This document shows, piece by piece, positions 1 to 9,393 of a stretch of 32,022 bases of DNA (position 1 is the first letter of the stretch; each line of letters begins with the position of its first letter). Below the pieces are notes generated by a model that was given only the letters and a program-made list of their open reading frames with translations, was not told the origin of the DNA and ran no database searches. Origin of the DNA: Rhodospirillaceae bacterium (GTDB lineage: Bacteria; Pseudomonadota; Alphaproteobacteria; Rhodospirillales; 2-02-FULL-58-16); assembly GCA_013349695.1 (NCBI GenBank), contig DUZD01000004.1, positions 1-32,022 on the forward strand. The letters run 5' to 3'. A program made the translations under genes and the position numbers.

Positions 1-2040
1 GCCACAGGTCGAAGCGGTCGATGACCCTCTTGGCAGAGGGGCAGGGCCGCCGCACCGGTACGGTGCTGACGACCACGTTGGCGACGCGGCAAATCGTCGG
101 CCAAGGCGGCCGGATGGCCGACCAAGGCCACCGTCAGACCCCGCGTCCGGTAAATGCAGCCCAATCCGTCGCACGACAAGCGCCCGTCTCGGCTCAGCCC
201 GTGGCGCGGCCAAACCAGGGGCGAGTCCTCCCGCCCGGCCCGGCGGTGCCAGACCTGGCGGCTGAAACCGGCGGCCCGCATGGACGAAACGGCCAGGCCG
301 CCGTCCGCCGTGCGCACTGCCAGCAGCTTGCCGCGGCCATCGACGAGCACGTCCGGCGGCCGGATCAGCCCCAAGGTCATCAGTCCGGCGGCGACCCCCA
401 AGGCTCCCCACAATCGCCAGCGCCGCCGCCACAGGCACAACCACAGACCACCCAAGGCGATCAACACCAGTCCCCACGTCGGCATGGCCGGCAGCAGGGT
501 CACCGCGCCCGGCCAGCCGGAAACCGTCTCGGCGACTTGGACCACCACCTCTATGCCCCACCCCATCGGCTCTAGCGCCAGGGTTTCCAGGCCGAGCGGC
601 ATGAGAGCGAAGGCCGCCACCGACCACGGCATGATCCACAACGCCGTAACCGGCACGGCGATGACATTGGCGGCCAGGCCGTAAACCGCCAGGCGGTTGA
701 AGTGGTAGACCACGAACGACGCCGTCGCCATCTCGGCGATAACGGTGGTCAAGGCCACGCCGGCGACGTAAAGGAGCGCCGTTCGCGGCCATTTGGGCGG
801 CCCTTCGCCGCCGTAGCGGCGGCGGTCGCGGACCACCTCGTAGGCGGCGATGAGTGCGGTCACGGCGGCGAAGGAAAGCTGAAAACTGGCACCAAGCAGG
901 CTTTCCGGTGTCAACAAAAGGATGACGAAGGCGGCCCAGGCGACCAGGCGCATGGACAGTCCCCGGCGGTCGAAGAGCACCGCCAGCATCACCAGGCCGA
1001 TCATCAGGAAGGCCCGCTGGGTCGGCACCGTCGCCCCGGCCAACAGGGCGTAGGCGAAGGCGCCGACGATAGCGGCGGTGGCGGCCCATTTCTTGATCGG
1101 ATATCTGAGCGCCAACGGCGGCGCCAAGGCCAGGGCGCCGCGCAAGCCGACGAACAGGATCGCTGTCACCAGACCGACATGCAGGCCGGAAATAGCCAGC
1201 AGGTGGGCCAATCCGGCATCGCGGATGGCGGTCATGATCTTTGGCTCAATGGCCTTCCTGGTGCCGGCCATCAGCGCCGCGGCGATGGTTCCGGCCCGGC
1301 CGTCCAAGCCGGCCATGACACTATCGGCAATCCCCCGGCGCAACCTTTCCAGACCCAGCGACAATGAATCCAGGCCCCGCTCCCCACCCTTGGCGATCAG
1401 CTCCACCGGACCGAAGGCGAATCCGACGGCGCCCAGGCGGCGGAAATAGGACTGGCGCTGAAAATCGAAAGCGCCGGGGGCGGCGGGCGGTGGCGGCGAC
1501 GACAGTACGGCGCGCGCGCGGATCCAATCGCCGGCGGCGATAGCCGGCTGATGGCCCTGCAAACGCAAGCGGATCACGGCCGGTGTCCGTTGCGGACCGA
1601 GACGGGTGATGCGAAGGCGTTCCAGGCTGACCCGGCTGCCCTTGGGGGAATCTCTCCACGGCAACGATCCGCCCGGTGACGCTGGTCGGGCCCAGGCGTT
1701 TCGAAAGCATGGGCTCGGCGACGGCCGCCGTCCGCCATTGGGCGACGGTGAAGCCGGCGGTGGCGGCGCCGATCCCCAGCAGCGCCACCAGCACCACCGC
1801 GCGCCGCCGGCCAAGGCCGGCGCACGCCGCCACCGCCAAGGTTACCGCCGCTCCCAGCCACAGCGGCGGCTCCGCCGGCAAGGCGAAATAGACAGCGATG
1901 CCGGCGCCGAAAGCGACCGGCAGCCAAAGCACCCAACGCTCCCGCTCGACAGCCAGCGTTTCCGCCACCGCCTCGATGAGCCGGGGGATACCGCCACGGC
2001 CCATGGCGAAGCGCTTGTTCCGGAAAGGAGGTCGCGTCAT
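1..2040 (-). pseudogene. comEC: ComEC/Rec2-family DNA uptake channel protein, partial, with two apparent frameshifts
   Basis: ComEC forms the inner-membrane channel that passes single-stranded DNA into the cytoplasm during natural transformation. The N-terminal part (hydrophobic, DUF4131-like) reads in one frame to GRIVAVERFP. Homology then continues in another frame with ERLRITRLGPQRTPAVIRLR, includes the competence-domain signature HLLAISGLHMG and many membrane helices, and stays open to about position 93. A second shift is needed to restore the C-terminal sequence DCRVANVVVSTVPVRRPCPS and DRFDLW. Both shifts look like one extra base in a short homopolymer: G5 at 1644-1648 and AAA at 91-93 (plus strand). 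I found no in-frame stops between them. The 3' end lies outside the window. ATG 2040 is a reasonable start; GTG 2061 is the alternative. The gene is divergent from gltX. It is either decaying or carries sequencing indels; the family assignment is firm. Confidence 0.82.
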
Positions 2041-2140
2041 CTCCGCACGCTTTTCCCGCACCCGCGACCAGACTATGCTACATCCTTGGCGCCTGTCGCC
2101 GCGGCGCCCTTCATTGGGCTTAACTTTATCAGATCAGGTC

Positions 2141-3544
2141 ATGACCGTCGTTACCCGTTTCGCTCCTTCACCCACCGGCTTCCTTCACCTCGGCGGTGCC
2201 CGCACGGCTCTTTTCAACTGGCTTTTCGCCAGGCACCATGGCGGAAAGTTCCTTCTCCGCATCGAGGACACCGACCGGGCGCGATCCACGGACCGGGCCG
2301 TCGAGGCCATCCATGACGGTCTCCATTGGTTGGGGCTGGACTGGGACGGAGAGGCGGTCTCCCAGTTTTCCCGCCGCCACCGCCATGTGGCGGCGGCTGG
2401 GCGGCTGCTGGACGAGGACAAAGCCTACCGATGCTTTTGCACAACCGACGAGCTGGCGGAAATACGCGAAACCGCCCGTCGGCAAGGCCGTCCGCCGCGT
2501 TACGACGGCCGCTGTCGAGACCGCGATCGGGCGGAAACGCCGGAAGGGGGCGATCCGGTTATCCGTTTCAAGGCGCCGCAAAGCGGCAAAACCACCATCC
2601 GCGACATGGTCCAGGGCGAGGTCGAGGTCGCCAACGAAGAGCTTGACGACATGGTCCTCTTGCGCGCCGACGGCACTCCCACCTACATGCTGGCGGTCGT
2701 AGTCGACGACCACGAGATGGGGATCACCCATGTCATCCGCGGCGACGACCATCTGACCAACGCTTTCCGCCAAATACAAATTTTCCAGGCCCTCGGCTGG
2801 CCGCCGCCCGAATTCGCCCATATCCCGCTGATCCACGGCGCCGACGGCGCCAAACTGTCGAAACGGCACGGCGCCTTGGGGATCGAGGCCTACCGGGAAA
2901 TGGGCTTTCTTACCGAGTCCATGCGCAACTACCTTCTCCGTCTCGGCTGGGGCCATGGCGACGATGAAATCATCAGCACCGAAGACGCCATCCGATGGTT
3001 TGACATGGGCGGCGTCGGGCGTTCCCCTTCCCGCTTCGACATCGCCAAACTCACCAACCTCAATGGCCATTACCTGCGCAACGCCGACGACCGGAGACTA
3101 ACCAGCCTGATTTTGCCCGGCCTCGCCGAAAAACTGGGCGGAAAACTTGCCGAAGAGGCATCGAACAGGTTATTAAAAGGGATGTCCGGACTAAAGCATC
3201 GTGCGAAAACAATTGTAGAACTTATTGATAATTCCGAATTTTATGTAAAATCGCGCCCGTTGCCTATGAACGATAAGGCGGCCAAGTTCGTGCATGGGAA
3301 CGGCAAGGAAGTGTTGCACGGAATGCGCCGTGAATTGGCGGCGCTCGGCGGTTGGACGGCCGAGGCTTTGGAAGAGGCGGCGCGCCACTTCGCGGAGACG
3401 GCCGAAATCAAGCTCGGCGCCGTCGCCCAACCTCTGCGGGCGGCGTTGACGGGAGCCACCATTTCGCCAAGCGTTTTTGAAATCATGGCGGTTTTGGGCC
3501 GTCAGGAAACGCTGGGACGCCTGGATGACGTTTTAACCCGATGA
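2141..3544 (+). CDS. gltX: Glutamate--tRNA ligase (GluRS)
   Basis: This class I aminoacyl-tRNA synthetase charges tRNA-Glu (and possibly tRNA-Gln in lineages that use transamidation) in the cytoplasm. The protein starts [20 protein letters not shown], which carries the HIGH-type ATP signature, followed by LLRIEDTD. The KMSKS-type loop is [12 protein letters not shown] near residue 245. At 467 aa it matches the usual bacterial GluRS length. The ORF track extends upstream to 1898, but the conserved N-terminus begins at ATG 2141, so that start is chosen; only a weak AGG lies just upstream. A patch around 3165-3260 is clearly richer in A and T than the rest of the gene (codons such as TTA, AAA, ATT), yet the frame stays open. 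gltA follows in the same orientation after a 101-nt gap. Confidence 0.95.
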   Translation: MTVVTRFAPSPTGFLHLGGARTALFNWLFARHHGGKFLLRIEDTDRARSTDRAVEAIHDGLHWLGLDWDGEAVSQFSRRHRHVAAAGRLLDEDKAYRCFCTTDELAEIRETARRQGRPPRYDGRCRDRDRAETPEGGDPVIRFKAPQSGKTTIRDMVQGEVEVANEELDDMVLLRADGTPTYMLAVVVDDHEMGITHVIRGDDHLTNAFRQIQIFQALGWPPPEFAHIPLIHGADGAKLSKRHGALGIEAYREMGFLTESMRNYLLRLGWGHGDDEIISTEDAIRWFDMGGVGRSPSRFDIAKLTNLNGHYLRNADDRRLTSLILPGLAEKLGGKLAEEASNRLLKGMSGLKHRAKTIVELIDNSEFYVKSRPLPMNDKAAKFVHGNGKEVLHGMRRELAALGGWTAEALEEAARHFAETAEIKLGAVAQPLRAALTGATISPSVFEIMAVLGRQETLGRLDDVLTR

Positions 3545-3590
3545 CGCCATGGCCCGTGAAACCCGGCCGCTTGGTGGCGCCTTCAATCAA

Positions 3591-3622
3591 GGACGGACCC
3601 GGCGCTTGACGGCGGACCGTCC
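3591..3622. other. Inverted repeat in the gltX-gltA gap
   Basis: GGACGG and CCGTCC form 6-bp complementary arms about 20 nt apart between gltX and gltA. There is no T-run after the hairpin, so it is not a typical intrinsic terminator; it could lie in the gltA leader. A TTGACG near 3606 resembles a -35 box, but no convincing -10 follows at the right spacing. This is a weak structural observation only. Confidence 0.25.
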
Positions 3623-3645
3623 ATGAATTTCTGGGGAAGTTTTAT

Positions 3646-4980
3646 ATGAAGAACGCGGAACAACCGGTTAGCAAGCAAGCCACCGGCAAGGAAAGCTACT
3701 CCCTCGTCAACAACCAGACCGGGGAAAGCGTGGAGCTGCCGTTGATCAAGGGGACGACCGGCCCCGACGTCATGGACATCCGCAGCCTCTATGCGAAAAC
3801 GGGGTGTTTCACATACGATCCCGGCTTCACCTCGACGGCCAGTTGCGACTCCAAAATCACCTTCATCGACGGCGATGAAGGCATCCTGCTCTACCGCGGC
3901 TACCCCATCGACCAACTGGCCGAACATTCCAACTTCCTGGAAGTCTGCTATCTCTTGCTTTCCGGGGACCTTCCGACGCAGGAGCAAAGGCACAAGTTCC
4001 GCCACGACATCACCCGCCACACCATGCTCCACGAGCAGGTGATGTTTTTCTTCCGCGGATTCCGCCGCGATTCCCACCCAATGGCGATCATGTGCGGCAT
4101 TGCCGGGGCACTCGCCGCTTTTTACCACGACAGCACCGACATCAAAGATCCCCGGCACCGGGCGGTGGCTTCCAGCCGGCTGATCGCCAAGATGCCGACC
4201 ATCGCCGCCCTGGCCTACAAATATTCCATCGGCCAGCCATTCGTGTCTCCCCGCAACGACCTCAAATACGCGGAAAATTTCCTTCACATGATGTTCGCCA
4301 CCCCTTGCGAGGATTACAAGGTCAATCCGGTTCTGGCGCGGGCCATGGACCGCATCCTGATCTTGCACGCCGATCATGAACAGAACGCTTCGACCTCGAC
4401 GGTCCGCCTGGCCGGCTCCAGCGGCGCCAATCCCTTCGCCTGCATCGCCGCCGGCATCGCCTCCCTTTGGGGCCCCGCCCACGGCGGCGCCAACGAGGCG
4501 GTTCTGAACATGCTTCAAGAGATCGGCGGCAAGGAACGGATTCCCGAATTCATCAAGCGGGCCAAGGACAAGAACGATCCTTTCCGGCTCATGGGATTTG
4601 GCCACCGCGTCTACAAGAACTACGACCCCAGGGCCAGGGTCATCCAACGAACCTGCCACGAGGTTCTGGACGAATTGGGGGCGAAGGAAGAGCCGCTCCT
4701 CGATCTGGCCATAGAATTGGAGCATATCGCCCTGGAGGACGAGTATTTCATCAAAAAGAAGCTCTATCCCAACGTCGATTTCTATTCCGGCATCATTTTC
4801 CGCGCCATGGGCATCCCGACCACCATGTTCACGGTTCTTTTCGCGGTCGCCAGGACCGTCGGCTGGGTCGCCCAATGGAACGAAATGATCGAGGATCCCG
4901 TGCAGAAGATCGGCCGTCCGCGGCAGCTTTACCACGGCCAAACTTTTCGTGGTTTCACGCCGATCCATAAACGCAAGTAA
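3646..4980 (+). CDS. gltA: Citrate synthase (type II)
   Basis: It condenses oxaloacetate and acetyl-CoA to citrate, the entry step of the TCA cycle. The 444-aa length is normal for the Gram-negative hexameric type II enzyme. Family motifs include [17 protein letters not shown], the active-site histidine segment [12 protein letters not shown], the second histidine in [14 protein letters not shown], and the catalytic aspartate in [10 protein letters not shown]. The C-terminus RPRQLYHG is typical. The ATG is preceded by a good Shine-Dalgarno, GGGGAAG, about 8 nt upstream. The gene follows gltX in the same orientation and converges on gloA, only 17 nt from gloA's stop, with no clear terminator between them. 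It may be co-transcribed with gltX or have its own promoter in the 101-nt gap. Confidence 0.97.
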   Translation: MKNAEQPVSKQATGKESYSLVNNQTGESVELPLIKGTTGPDVMDIRSLYAKTGCFTYDPGFTSTASCDSKITFIDGDEGILLYRGYPIDQLAEHSNFLEVCYLLLSGDLPTQEQRHKFRHDITRHTMLHEQVMFFFRGFRRDSHPMAIMCGIAGALAAFYHDSTDIKDPRHRAVASSRLIAKMPTIAALAYKYSIGQPFVSPRNDLKYAENFLHMMFATPCEDYKVNPVLARAMDRILILHADHEQNASTSTVRLAGSSGANPFACIAAGIASLWGPAHGGANEAVLNMLQEIGGKERIPEFIKRAKDKNDPFRLMGFGHRVYKNYDPRARVIQRTCHEVLDELGAKEEPLLDLAIELEHIALEDEYFIKKKLYPNVDFYSGIIFRAMGIPTTMFTVLFAVARTVGWVAQWNEMIEDPVQKIGRPRQLYHGQTFRGFTPIHKRK

Positions 4981-4997
4981 AGCGGAAAAACGGGATC

Positions 4998-5429
4998 TCA
5001 GGCCCGTTCGATCAATTCGATCCTATAGCCGTCGGGGTCCTCGATGAAGGCGATGACCGTGCCGCCGTGTTTCATCGGACCCGGCGGACGGGGAATGCTC
5101 ACCCCTTCCGCCCGTAGCCGCCGGCAAGTCTCGCCGATGTCGGCAACGCCGATGGCGAAGTGCCCGAAACCGTTGCCAAGGTCGTAATCTTGCTCCTGGT
5201 CCCAGTTGTGGGTTAGTTCGATCACCGCGTGATCGGTCTCCTCGCCATAACCGACGAACGCCAGGGTGAACTTTCCGCCCGGAAAGTCCTTGCGGCGTAC
5301 CATCTTCATGCCCAGCAAACGGGTATAGAAATCCAAGGACTTGTCGAGGTCGCGGACGCGGATCATGGTGTGCAAAAGGCGCAATCCGGCCGTCTCGATC
5401 GCCGCCGCCCCGGTGGTCGCCGCGGTCAT
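4998..5429 (-). CDS. gloA: Lactoylglutathione lyase (glyoxalase I)
   Basis: Glyoxalase I isomerises the glutathione hemithioacetal of methylglyoxal to S-lactoylglutathione, detoxifying methylglyoxal. The VOC-fold sequence matches the metal-dependent bacterial enzyme: LLHTMIRVRDLDKSLDFYTR, then FVGYGEETDHAVIELTHNW, FGHFAIGVADI and EDPDGYRIELIE. The expected metal ligands are visible in order (His in LLHTM, Glu in VIELT, His in FGHFA, Glu in RIELI), consistent with the Ni-type enzyme. Compared with E. coli GloA there is an extension of about 16 residues (MTAATTGAAAIETAG) before the domain. The ATG at 5429 has an upstream GGGAGTG ribosome-binding site, which supports the longer start. It is divergent from the GnnA-like gene and convergent with gltA. 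Confidence 0.93.
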   Translation of the reverse strand: MTAATTGAAAIETAGLRLLHTMIRVRDLDKSLDFYTRLLGMKMVRRKDFPGGKFTLAFVGYGEETDHAVIELTHNWDQEQDYDLGNGFGHFAIGVADIGETCRRLRAEGVSIPRPPGPMKHGGTVIAFIEDPDGYRIELIERA

Positions 5430-5483
5430 GATTTCACTCCCATCGGACGCGCCTTCGCCAGGCCTTGTCTTCGCCGGCTAAAA

Positions 5484-5512
5484 AGTTTACCCCGTAAACG
5501 GCGCCAAGCCAA
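5484..5512 (-). promoter_or_regulatory. Candidate gloA promoter with a perfect inverted repeat
   Basis: The divergent gap between gloA and the GnnA-like gene holds a perfect inverted repeat GTTTAC-CCC-GTAAAC (5485-5499). On the minus strand TTGGCT (5512-5507) and TAAACT (5489-5484) are 17 nt apart, a weak sigma70-like pair in which the -10 overlaps the repeat. That placement would suit an operator. The gloA start is about 55 nt downstream. This is inference from spacing and symmetry; no regulator is identified. Confidence 0.35.
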
Positions 5513-5595
5513 GTCCCGGTGGCCCGAGGGGGCGGGCGTGGGCTGGCGGCGCCAAGGCCGTTGCGCGCGGGCGCGGGAGTGGATCGGGGACTAAG

Positions 5596-6588
5596 GTGGA
5601 CAGGATCAGGACAGGGGTCATCGGACTCGGCCATTTCGGACGCTTCCATGTCGACAAATACGCCAACCTCGAACGTTCGGAACTCATCGCCGTCTGCGAC
5701 ACCGACCCGGACCTGGCCGGCGAAGTCGCGGCCAAGCACGGGGTCGGGGCGGTCTCCGACTATCGCGACTTGTTCGGCCAGGTCGATGCGGTCAGCGTCG
5801 TGGTGCCGACCAAGGCCCACCACGAGGTCGCCAAGGCTTTCCTGGAAAACGGCGTGCACGTGCTCGTCGAGAAACCGATTACCGACGACTTGGCGGCCGC
5901 CGACGAGCTGATCGGCATCGCCAGCGGCCAATACGGCCCGATCCTTCAGGTTGGCCATCTGGAACGTTTTTCCTCGGCGGAACAGGTCATGCGGAAAGTG
6001 ATCACCCGGCCGCTATTCATAGAGTCGTACCGCATCGCGCCGTTCCAGCCGCGCGGAACCGACGTCAGCGTCATCCTTGACCTGATGATCCACGACATCG
6101 ACTTGATCCTCAGCCTCGTCAAGGCGCCGGCGGAATCGGTCGACGCCGTCGGGTTGCCGGTGCTCTCCGGAAGTGAAGATATCGCCAATACCCGCATTCG
6201 CTTCACCAACGGCTGCGCCGCCAACATCACCGCCAGCCGCGTCAGCGGTAAAAACGAACGCAAGATGCGGATCTTCCAGCCGGACTCCTACATTTCCGTC
6301 GATTTCCTGAATCGCAAACTGCTCGTCGCCCAAAAAGGCGACGGCGAACTGTTCCCCGGCATGCCAAACTTCCGCATCGACGAACAGGAATACGTGGAAT
6401 GCGACAAACTCGAACGCCAGATCGATGCCTTCCTCGACGCCATCGCCAATAAAACGCCGCCCGTGGTTAGCGGCGAGGACGGCCGCCGGGCGGTCGAGAC
6501 CGCATTGATGATCACCGAAAGCCTGCGGCGCCACCAGGAGTTTGTGCGCGAGCGCTCCGGCGATGCGGTGCTCGCCGCGTTCCGCTAG
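5596..6588 (+). CDS. gnnA: Gfo/Idh/MocA-family oxidoreductase, GnnA-like (UDP-GlcNAc 3-dehydrogenase candidate)
   Basis: The N-terminal Rossmann fold reads TGVIGLGHFGRFHVDKYANL; the family motif VLVEKPIT follows near residue 95, and the C-terminal catalytic half contains VILDLMIHDIDLILSLV. The stretch LQVGHLERF, the RGTDV motif and RKMRIFQPDSYISVDF resemble oxidoreductases encoded in lpx clusters. Characterised GnnA (Acidithiobacillus ferrooxidans, encoded between lpxA and lpxB) oxidises the 3-position of UDP-GlcNAc, after which GnnB transaminates it; the product gives lipid A with 2,3-diamino-2,3-dideoxyglucose. Here the gene is next to lpxB but on the opposite strand, ending 3 nt from the lpxB stop. 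No GnnB-like aminotransferase is in the window. The GTG start has GGGGA 5 nt upstream. The family is certain; the GnnA substrate is an inference from context and motif likeness. Confidence 0.8.
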   Translation: MDRIRTGVIGLGHFGRFHVDKYANLERSELIAVCDTDPDLAGEVAAKHGVGAVSDYRDLFGQVDAVSVVVPTKAHHEVAKAFLENGVHVLVEKPITDDLAAADELIGIASGQYGPILQVGHLERFSSAEQVMRKVITRPLFIESYRIAPFQPRGTDVSVILDLMIHDIDLILSLVKAPAESVDAVGLPVLSGSEDIANTRIRFTNGCAANITASRVSGKNERKMRIFQPDSYISVDFLNRKLLVAQKGDGELFPGMPNFRIDEQEYVECDKLERQIDAFLDAIANKTPPVVSGEDGRRAVETALMITESLRRHQEFVRERSGDAVLAAFR

Positions 6589-6591
6589 AGA

Positions 6592-7746
6592 TTACGTGAT
6601 CATCGACAGGACGATTTCGGCGGCCTTTTCGGAAGGCGGCGGCCCGCCAAGGCCGAGCCTTTGCAGGACCTCATCGAAGGCGTCTCTTTGCGCCCGCCGG
6701 GCCGCGTCGTCCGCAAAGATCCCGGCTAGCGCCGCCGCCAGTTTCTCGGGTCTGCAATTCTCCTGAAGAAATTCCGGCAACGCCTGGCGATCCAGGATCA
6801 GGTTGACCAGGTTGATGTAACGGACCCGGATCAAGCGCCGCGCCAGCAAGGCCGTCAGCGGGTTCGCCTTGTAAGCGATCACCGTCGGGGTCTTGGCCAC
6901 GGCCAGTTCGAGCGTCACCGAGCCGGAAGCGGCAAGGGCCGCGTCGGCGGCGGCGAAGGCATCGAGCTTGTCGGCTTGACCGCGCGTGATCAAGGGGGTC
7001 GGCGTCCACCCGGCGGCGGCGGCCGCCACCTGCTCTGCCACCCCCTCGACGGTCGGCACAACGGCCCTCAAGTCCGGCAGATTCTTTCGCAGCAATGCCA
7101 GCGTTTCACCGAAAACGGGAAGCAGGCGGGCTGTTTCGTTGCCGCGGCTGCCGGGAAGCACGCAGATCAGCGGAGCCTCGGCGGGAATGCCGTGGCGGCG
7201 GCGAAAAGCCTGGCCGTCACCGCTCTCGGCGCCGGTTTCCACGACTGGATGGCCAACGAAGGCGCTGGACAGGCCGACGGCCTCGAAATAGGGCGCTTCA
7301 AAGGGCAGCAGGACAATCAGGCGGTCGAACAGTTCCGCCGCCACCTTGGCCTTGCCGGGCCGCCACGCCCAAACCTGCGGCGCAACGTAGTGAATGAGGG
7401 GAATCCCCTGCCCTTTCAGGCGCTTGGCGACGGGGAAACAGAAATCCGGGGCATCGATGCTGACCACCGCCGACGGGCGCCGGGCCTTGATATCAGCGAC
7501 TGTTTGCCGCAACCGGCGCAGCAGCTTCGGCACTCTTGGCAGGACCTCGGCAAGGCCCATGACAGAGAGGTCGCTCATCGGAAACAGGCTGTCCAGCCCC
7601 TCCGCCTTCATCCGCGGCCCGCCGACGCCGGCAAAGGCTATCCGGCCCGCGCTCTGGGTTTTGAGCGCCGCCATCAGCCGCGATCCCAGCGCATCCCCCG
7701 AATGCTCGCCGGCAATCAGAAACAGGCGCGTCTGTGCCTCCTTCAA
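6592..7746 (-). CDS. lpxB: Lipid-A-disaccharide synthase
   Basis: This GT19 glycosyltransferase joins UDP-2,3-diacylglucosamine and 2,3-diacylglucosamine-1-phosphate (lipid X) into the lipid A disaccharide at the inner-membrane face. The N-terminus RLFLIAGEHSGDALGSRL, then VGGPRMKAEG, LSVMGLAEVLPRVPKLL, SIDAPDFCFPVAKRLK, HYVAPQVWAWRPGKAK and the later CVLPGSRGNE are typical family blocks; 384 aa is the normal length. The frame starts at TTG 7746, which shares bases with the lpxI stop (TTGA) and has GGAGG 4 nt upstream. AAGGAGG just inside the ORF could instead serve a CTG a few codons later, but TTG is preferred. It is last in the lpx run and converges on the GnnA-like gene. Confidence 0.95.
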   Translation of the reverse strand: MKEAQTRLFLIAGEHSGDALGSRLMAALKTQSAGRIAFAGVGGPRMKAEGLDSLFPMSDLSVMGLAEVLPRVPKLLRRLRQTVADIKARRPSAVVSIDAPDFCFPVAKRLKGQGIPLIHYVAPQVWAWRPGKAKVAAELFDRLIVLLPFEAPYFEAVGLSSAFVGHPVVETGAESGDGQAFRRRHGIPAEAPLICVLPGSRGNETARLLPVFGETLALLRKNLPDLRAVVPTVEGVAEQVAAAAAGWTPTPLITRGQADKLDAFAAADAALAASGSVTLELAVAKTPTVIAYKANPLTALLARRLIRVRYINLVNLILDRQALPEFLQENCRPEKLAAALAGIFADDAARRAQRDAFDEVLQRLGLGGPPPSEKAAEIVLSMIT

Positions 7747-8597
7747 TTTTCCTCCGCTAGGGGAACGCCGATCACGAACAAGCCCGCCGCGTCGGCGGCC
7801 TCGATGACCGCCTCGCGATCAATCACCAGCGTGCCGCCGGCTTCTATGGCGATGCCGGCGAGGCCGGCCCCGGTCACCGTATCGACCGTGGAAACCCCGA
7901 TGGTGGGCAGATCGGCGCGGCTTTCCTGTCCCGGCTTCTTGACCTTGACGAGAACGCCGCCGCGCCGCTGTATTGCCTCTTTTCCCTGTCGACACCGGGT
8001 GATCCGTGCCAGCATGGCGTCGGTTCCATCCGCCCCCTCGACGGCGATGATCCGGCCTTGCTCGGCCACCGCCGCTTGCCCGACATCCTTGCCGCCGATC
8101 TCGCGCGCCGCCCTGATACCCTGCTCGATGTCCTTCAAAGCCTGTTCGTCCGGGGCGTGAGCACCGTAAACACCTGTCGCCGCCAGCACGTCGGGAAGCA
8201 CGGATTCGGCGCCGACAACGCGGAAACCCTCATCCCTTTCAAGGACTCCGACCAAAGCCGACAATAAACCGTCGTCACCGATCATGGCGGTGGCGTGGGT
8301 GGCGAAAAATCGGGCAACCCATGCGTCCGGCCGCAAGGTGCTCATCTTGGGCCGGCGGATGCCACCCGCCAGGACGAGTTCCTTGACCCCGGCATCCCGA
8401 AAATGTTTGACCGCCTGGCCGCCGGCGCCAAGCCGCACCCAGGCATGGGGGATGTCCTTGCCGGTGACGGTTTCCGGTAGCGTCTGATCCTTGAACGCGA
8501 CAACGAAAAATGGGCGCCCGGTTTGCTTGCAGGCCTCAATGATCCGTCCCGGAAGCTCGCCGTTTCCGGCGATGATACCGAGTTTAGGCGGCATCAT
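7743..8597 (-). CDS. lpxI: UDP-2,3-diacylglucosamine diphosphatase LpxI
   Basis: LpxI hydrolyses UDP-2,3-diacylglucosamine to lipid X and UMP, replacing LpxH in alphaproteobacteria and some other groups. The sequence fits the LpxI (DUF1009) family: [19 protein letters not shown] at the N-terminus, LAGGIRRPKM near residue 85, IGDDGLLSALVGVLE, GKDVGQAAVAEQGRIIAVEG with ADGTDAML, and a C-terminal half with VKVKKPGQESRADLPTIG. The length of 284 aa is typical. The start overlaps the lpxA end by 14 nt and the stop overlaps the lpxB start by 4 nt, so translational coupling is likely. Two ATGs lie in tandem at the start; either could be used. Confidence 0.94.
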   Translation of the reverse strand: MMPPKLGIIAGNGELPGRIIEACKQTGRPFFVVAFKDQTLPETVTGKDIPHAWVRLGAGGQAVKHFRDAGVKELVLAGGIRRPKMSTLRPDAWVARFFATHATAMIGDDGLLSALVGVLERDEGFRVVGAESVLPDVLAATGVYGAHAPDEQALKDIEQGIRAAREIGGKDVGQAAVAEQGRIIAVEGADGTDAMLARITRCRQGKEAIQRRGGVLVKVKKPGQESRADLPTIGVSTVDTVTGAGLAGIAIEAGGTLVIDREAVIEAADAAGLFVIGVPLAEEN

Positions 8598-9393
8598 CCA
8601 AACCGGGCTTGCAAATGGCGCGCGAGGAATCGGCGCGGATGAAATCGACGATCTCCATCACCGGTTCGTTGTCGTGCATCAGTTCGGCGACGTCGTCCAG
8701 ACGTTCGGCCATGGTGCCTTCCGGCGCGAACAGAAGGCGGTAAGCGTTGCGCAAGACGTGGATGATTTCGCGGGAAAAGCCTCGACGCTTGAGGCCGATG
8801 ACGTTCAGCCCCTGCAGGCGGGCGCGGTTGCCGATGACCGAGCCGTAGGGAATGACATCGTGCTCCACGCCTGTCATGCCGCCAACCATGGAATGGCGGC
8901 CGATCCGCGCGAACTGGTGAACCGCCGCAAGACCGCCGACAATGGCCCATTCGCCGACGGCTACATGGCCGCCCAGGGTCGCGTTGTTGACCATGATCGC
9001 GTGATCGCCGATGCGGCAATCGTGGGCGACGTGAGCGCCGACCATAAAAAGGCAGTTGTTGCCGACGCGGGTCAGCATGCTGCCCCCCTCGGTTCCCGGA
9101 TGCATGGTGACGTGTTCGCGGATGATGTTGTTGCAGCCGATCTCCAGGCGCGAGGGCTCGCCTTTGTATTTCATGTCCTGGGGCTGGTGGCCGATGGAGG
9201 CGAACGGAAAGACCTTGGTATTGGCGCCGATGGCCGTGCGGCCGTTGACCACCGCGTGCGACATGAGGGTGACGCCGTCGTCCAAGACGACCTCGGGACC
9301 GACAATGCAATAAGGGCCGATGCCGACGTTGGCACCGATCCCGGCTCCGCCCTCGATGATGGCCGTGGGGTGGATTTTCGCCATCTCATTCAT
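8584..9393 (-). CDS. lpxA: UDP-N-acetylglucosamine O-acyltransferase
   Basis: LpxA catalyses the first step of lipid A synthesis, moving a 3-hydroxyacyl chain from acyl-ACP to UDP-GlcNAc (or to its 3-amino analogue in organisms with GnnA/GnnB). The left-handed beta-helix is visible as hexapeptide repeats through about residue 190, followed by the helical C-terminus with [20 protein letters not shown]. The catalytic histidine region is [12 protein letters not shown], and VHQFARIG follows further along. The length is 269 aa. It overlaps fabZ by 8 nt and lpxI by 14 nt. Whether it prefers a 3-amino sugar cannot be read from the sequence alone, but the neighbouring GnnA-like gene raises the question. 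Confidence 0.96.
   Translation of the reverse strand: MNEMAKIHPTAIIEGGAGIGANVGIGPYCIVGPEVVLDDGVTLMSHAVVNGRTAIGANTKVFPFASIGHQPQDMKYKGEPSRLEIGCNNIIREHVTMHPGTEGGSMLTRVGNNCLFMVGAHVAHDCRIGDHAIMVNNATLGGHVAVGEWAIVGGLAAVHQFARIGRHSMVGGMTGVEHDVIPYGSVIGNRARLQGLNVIGLKRRGFSREIIHVLRNAYRLLFAPEGTMAERLDDVAELMHDNEPVMEIVDFIRADSSRAICKPGLDDAA

Noticed and set aside
702-1367. Plus-strand ORFs at the left end (21-575, 154-684, 702-1367)
   Set aside because: Antisense to comEC, whose minus-strand frame is open here and carries recognisable motifs. The ORF track omits that frame, probably because it runs off the window or because of the frameshifts.
2168-3070. 300-aa minus-strand ORF opposite gltX
   Set aside because: Shadow of gltX; no family likeness.
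3583-4968. 461-aa minus-strand ORF opposite gltA
   Set aside because: Antisense shadow produced by GC-rich codon structure; gltA on the plus strand has every citrate synthase motif.
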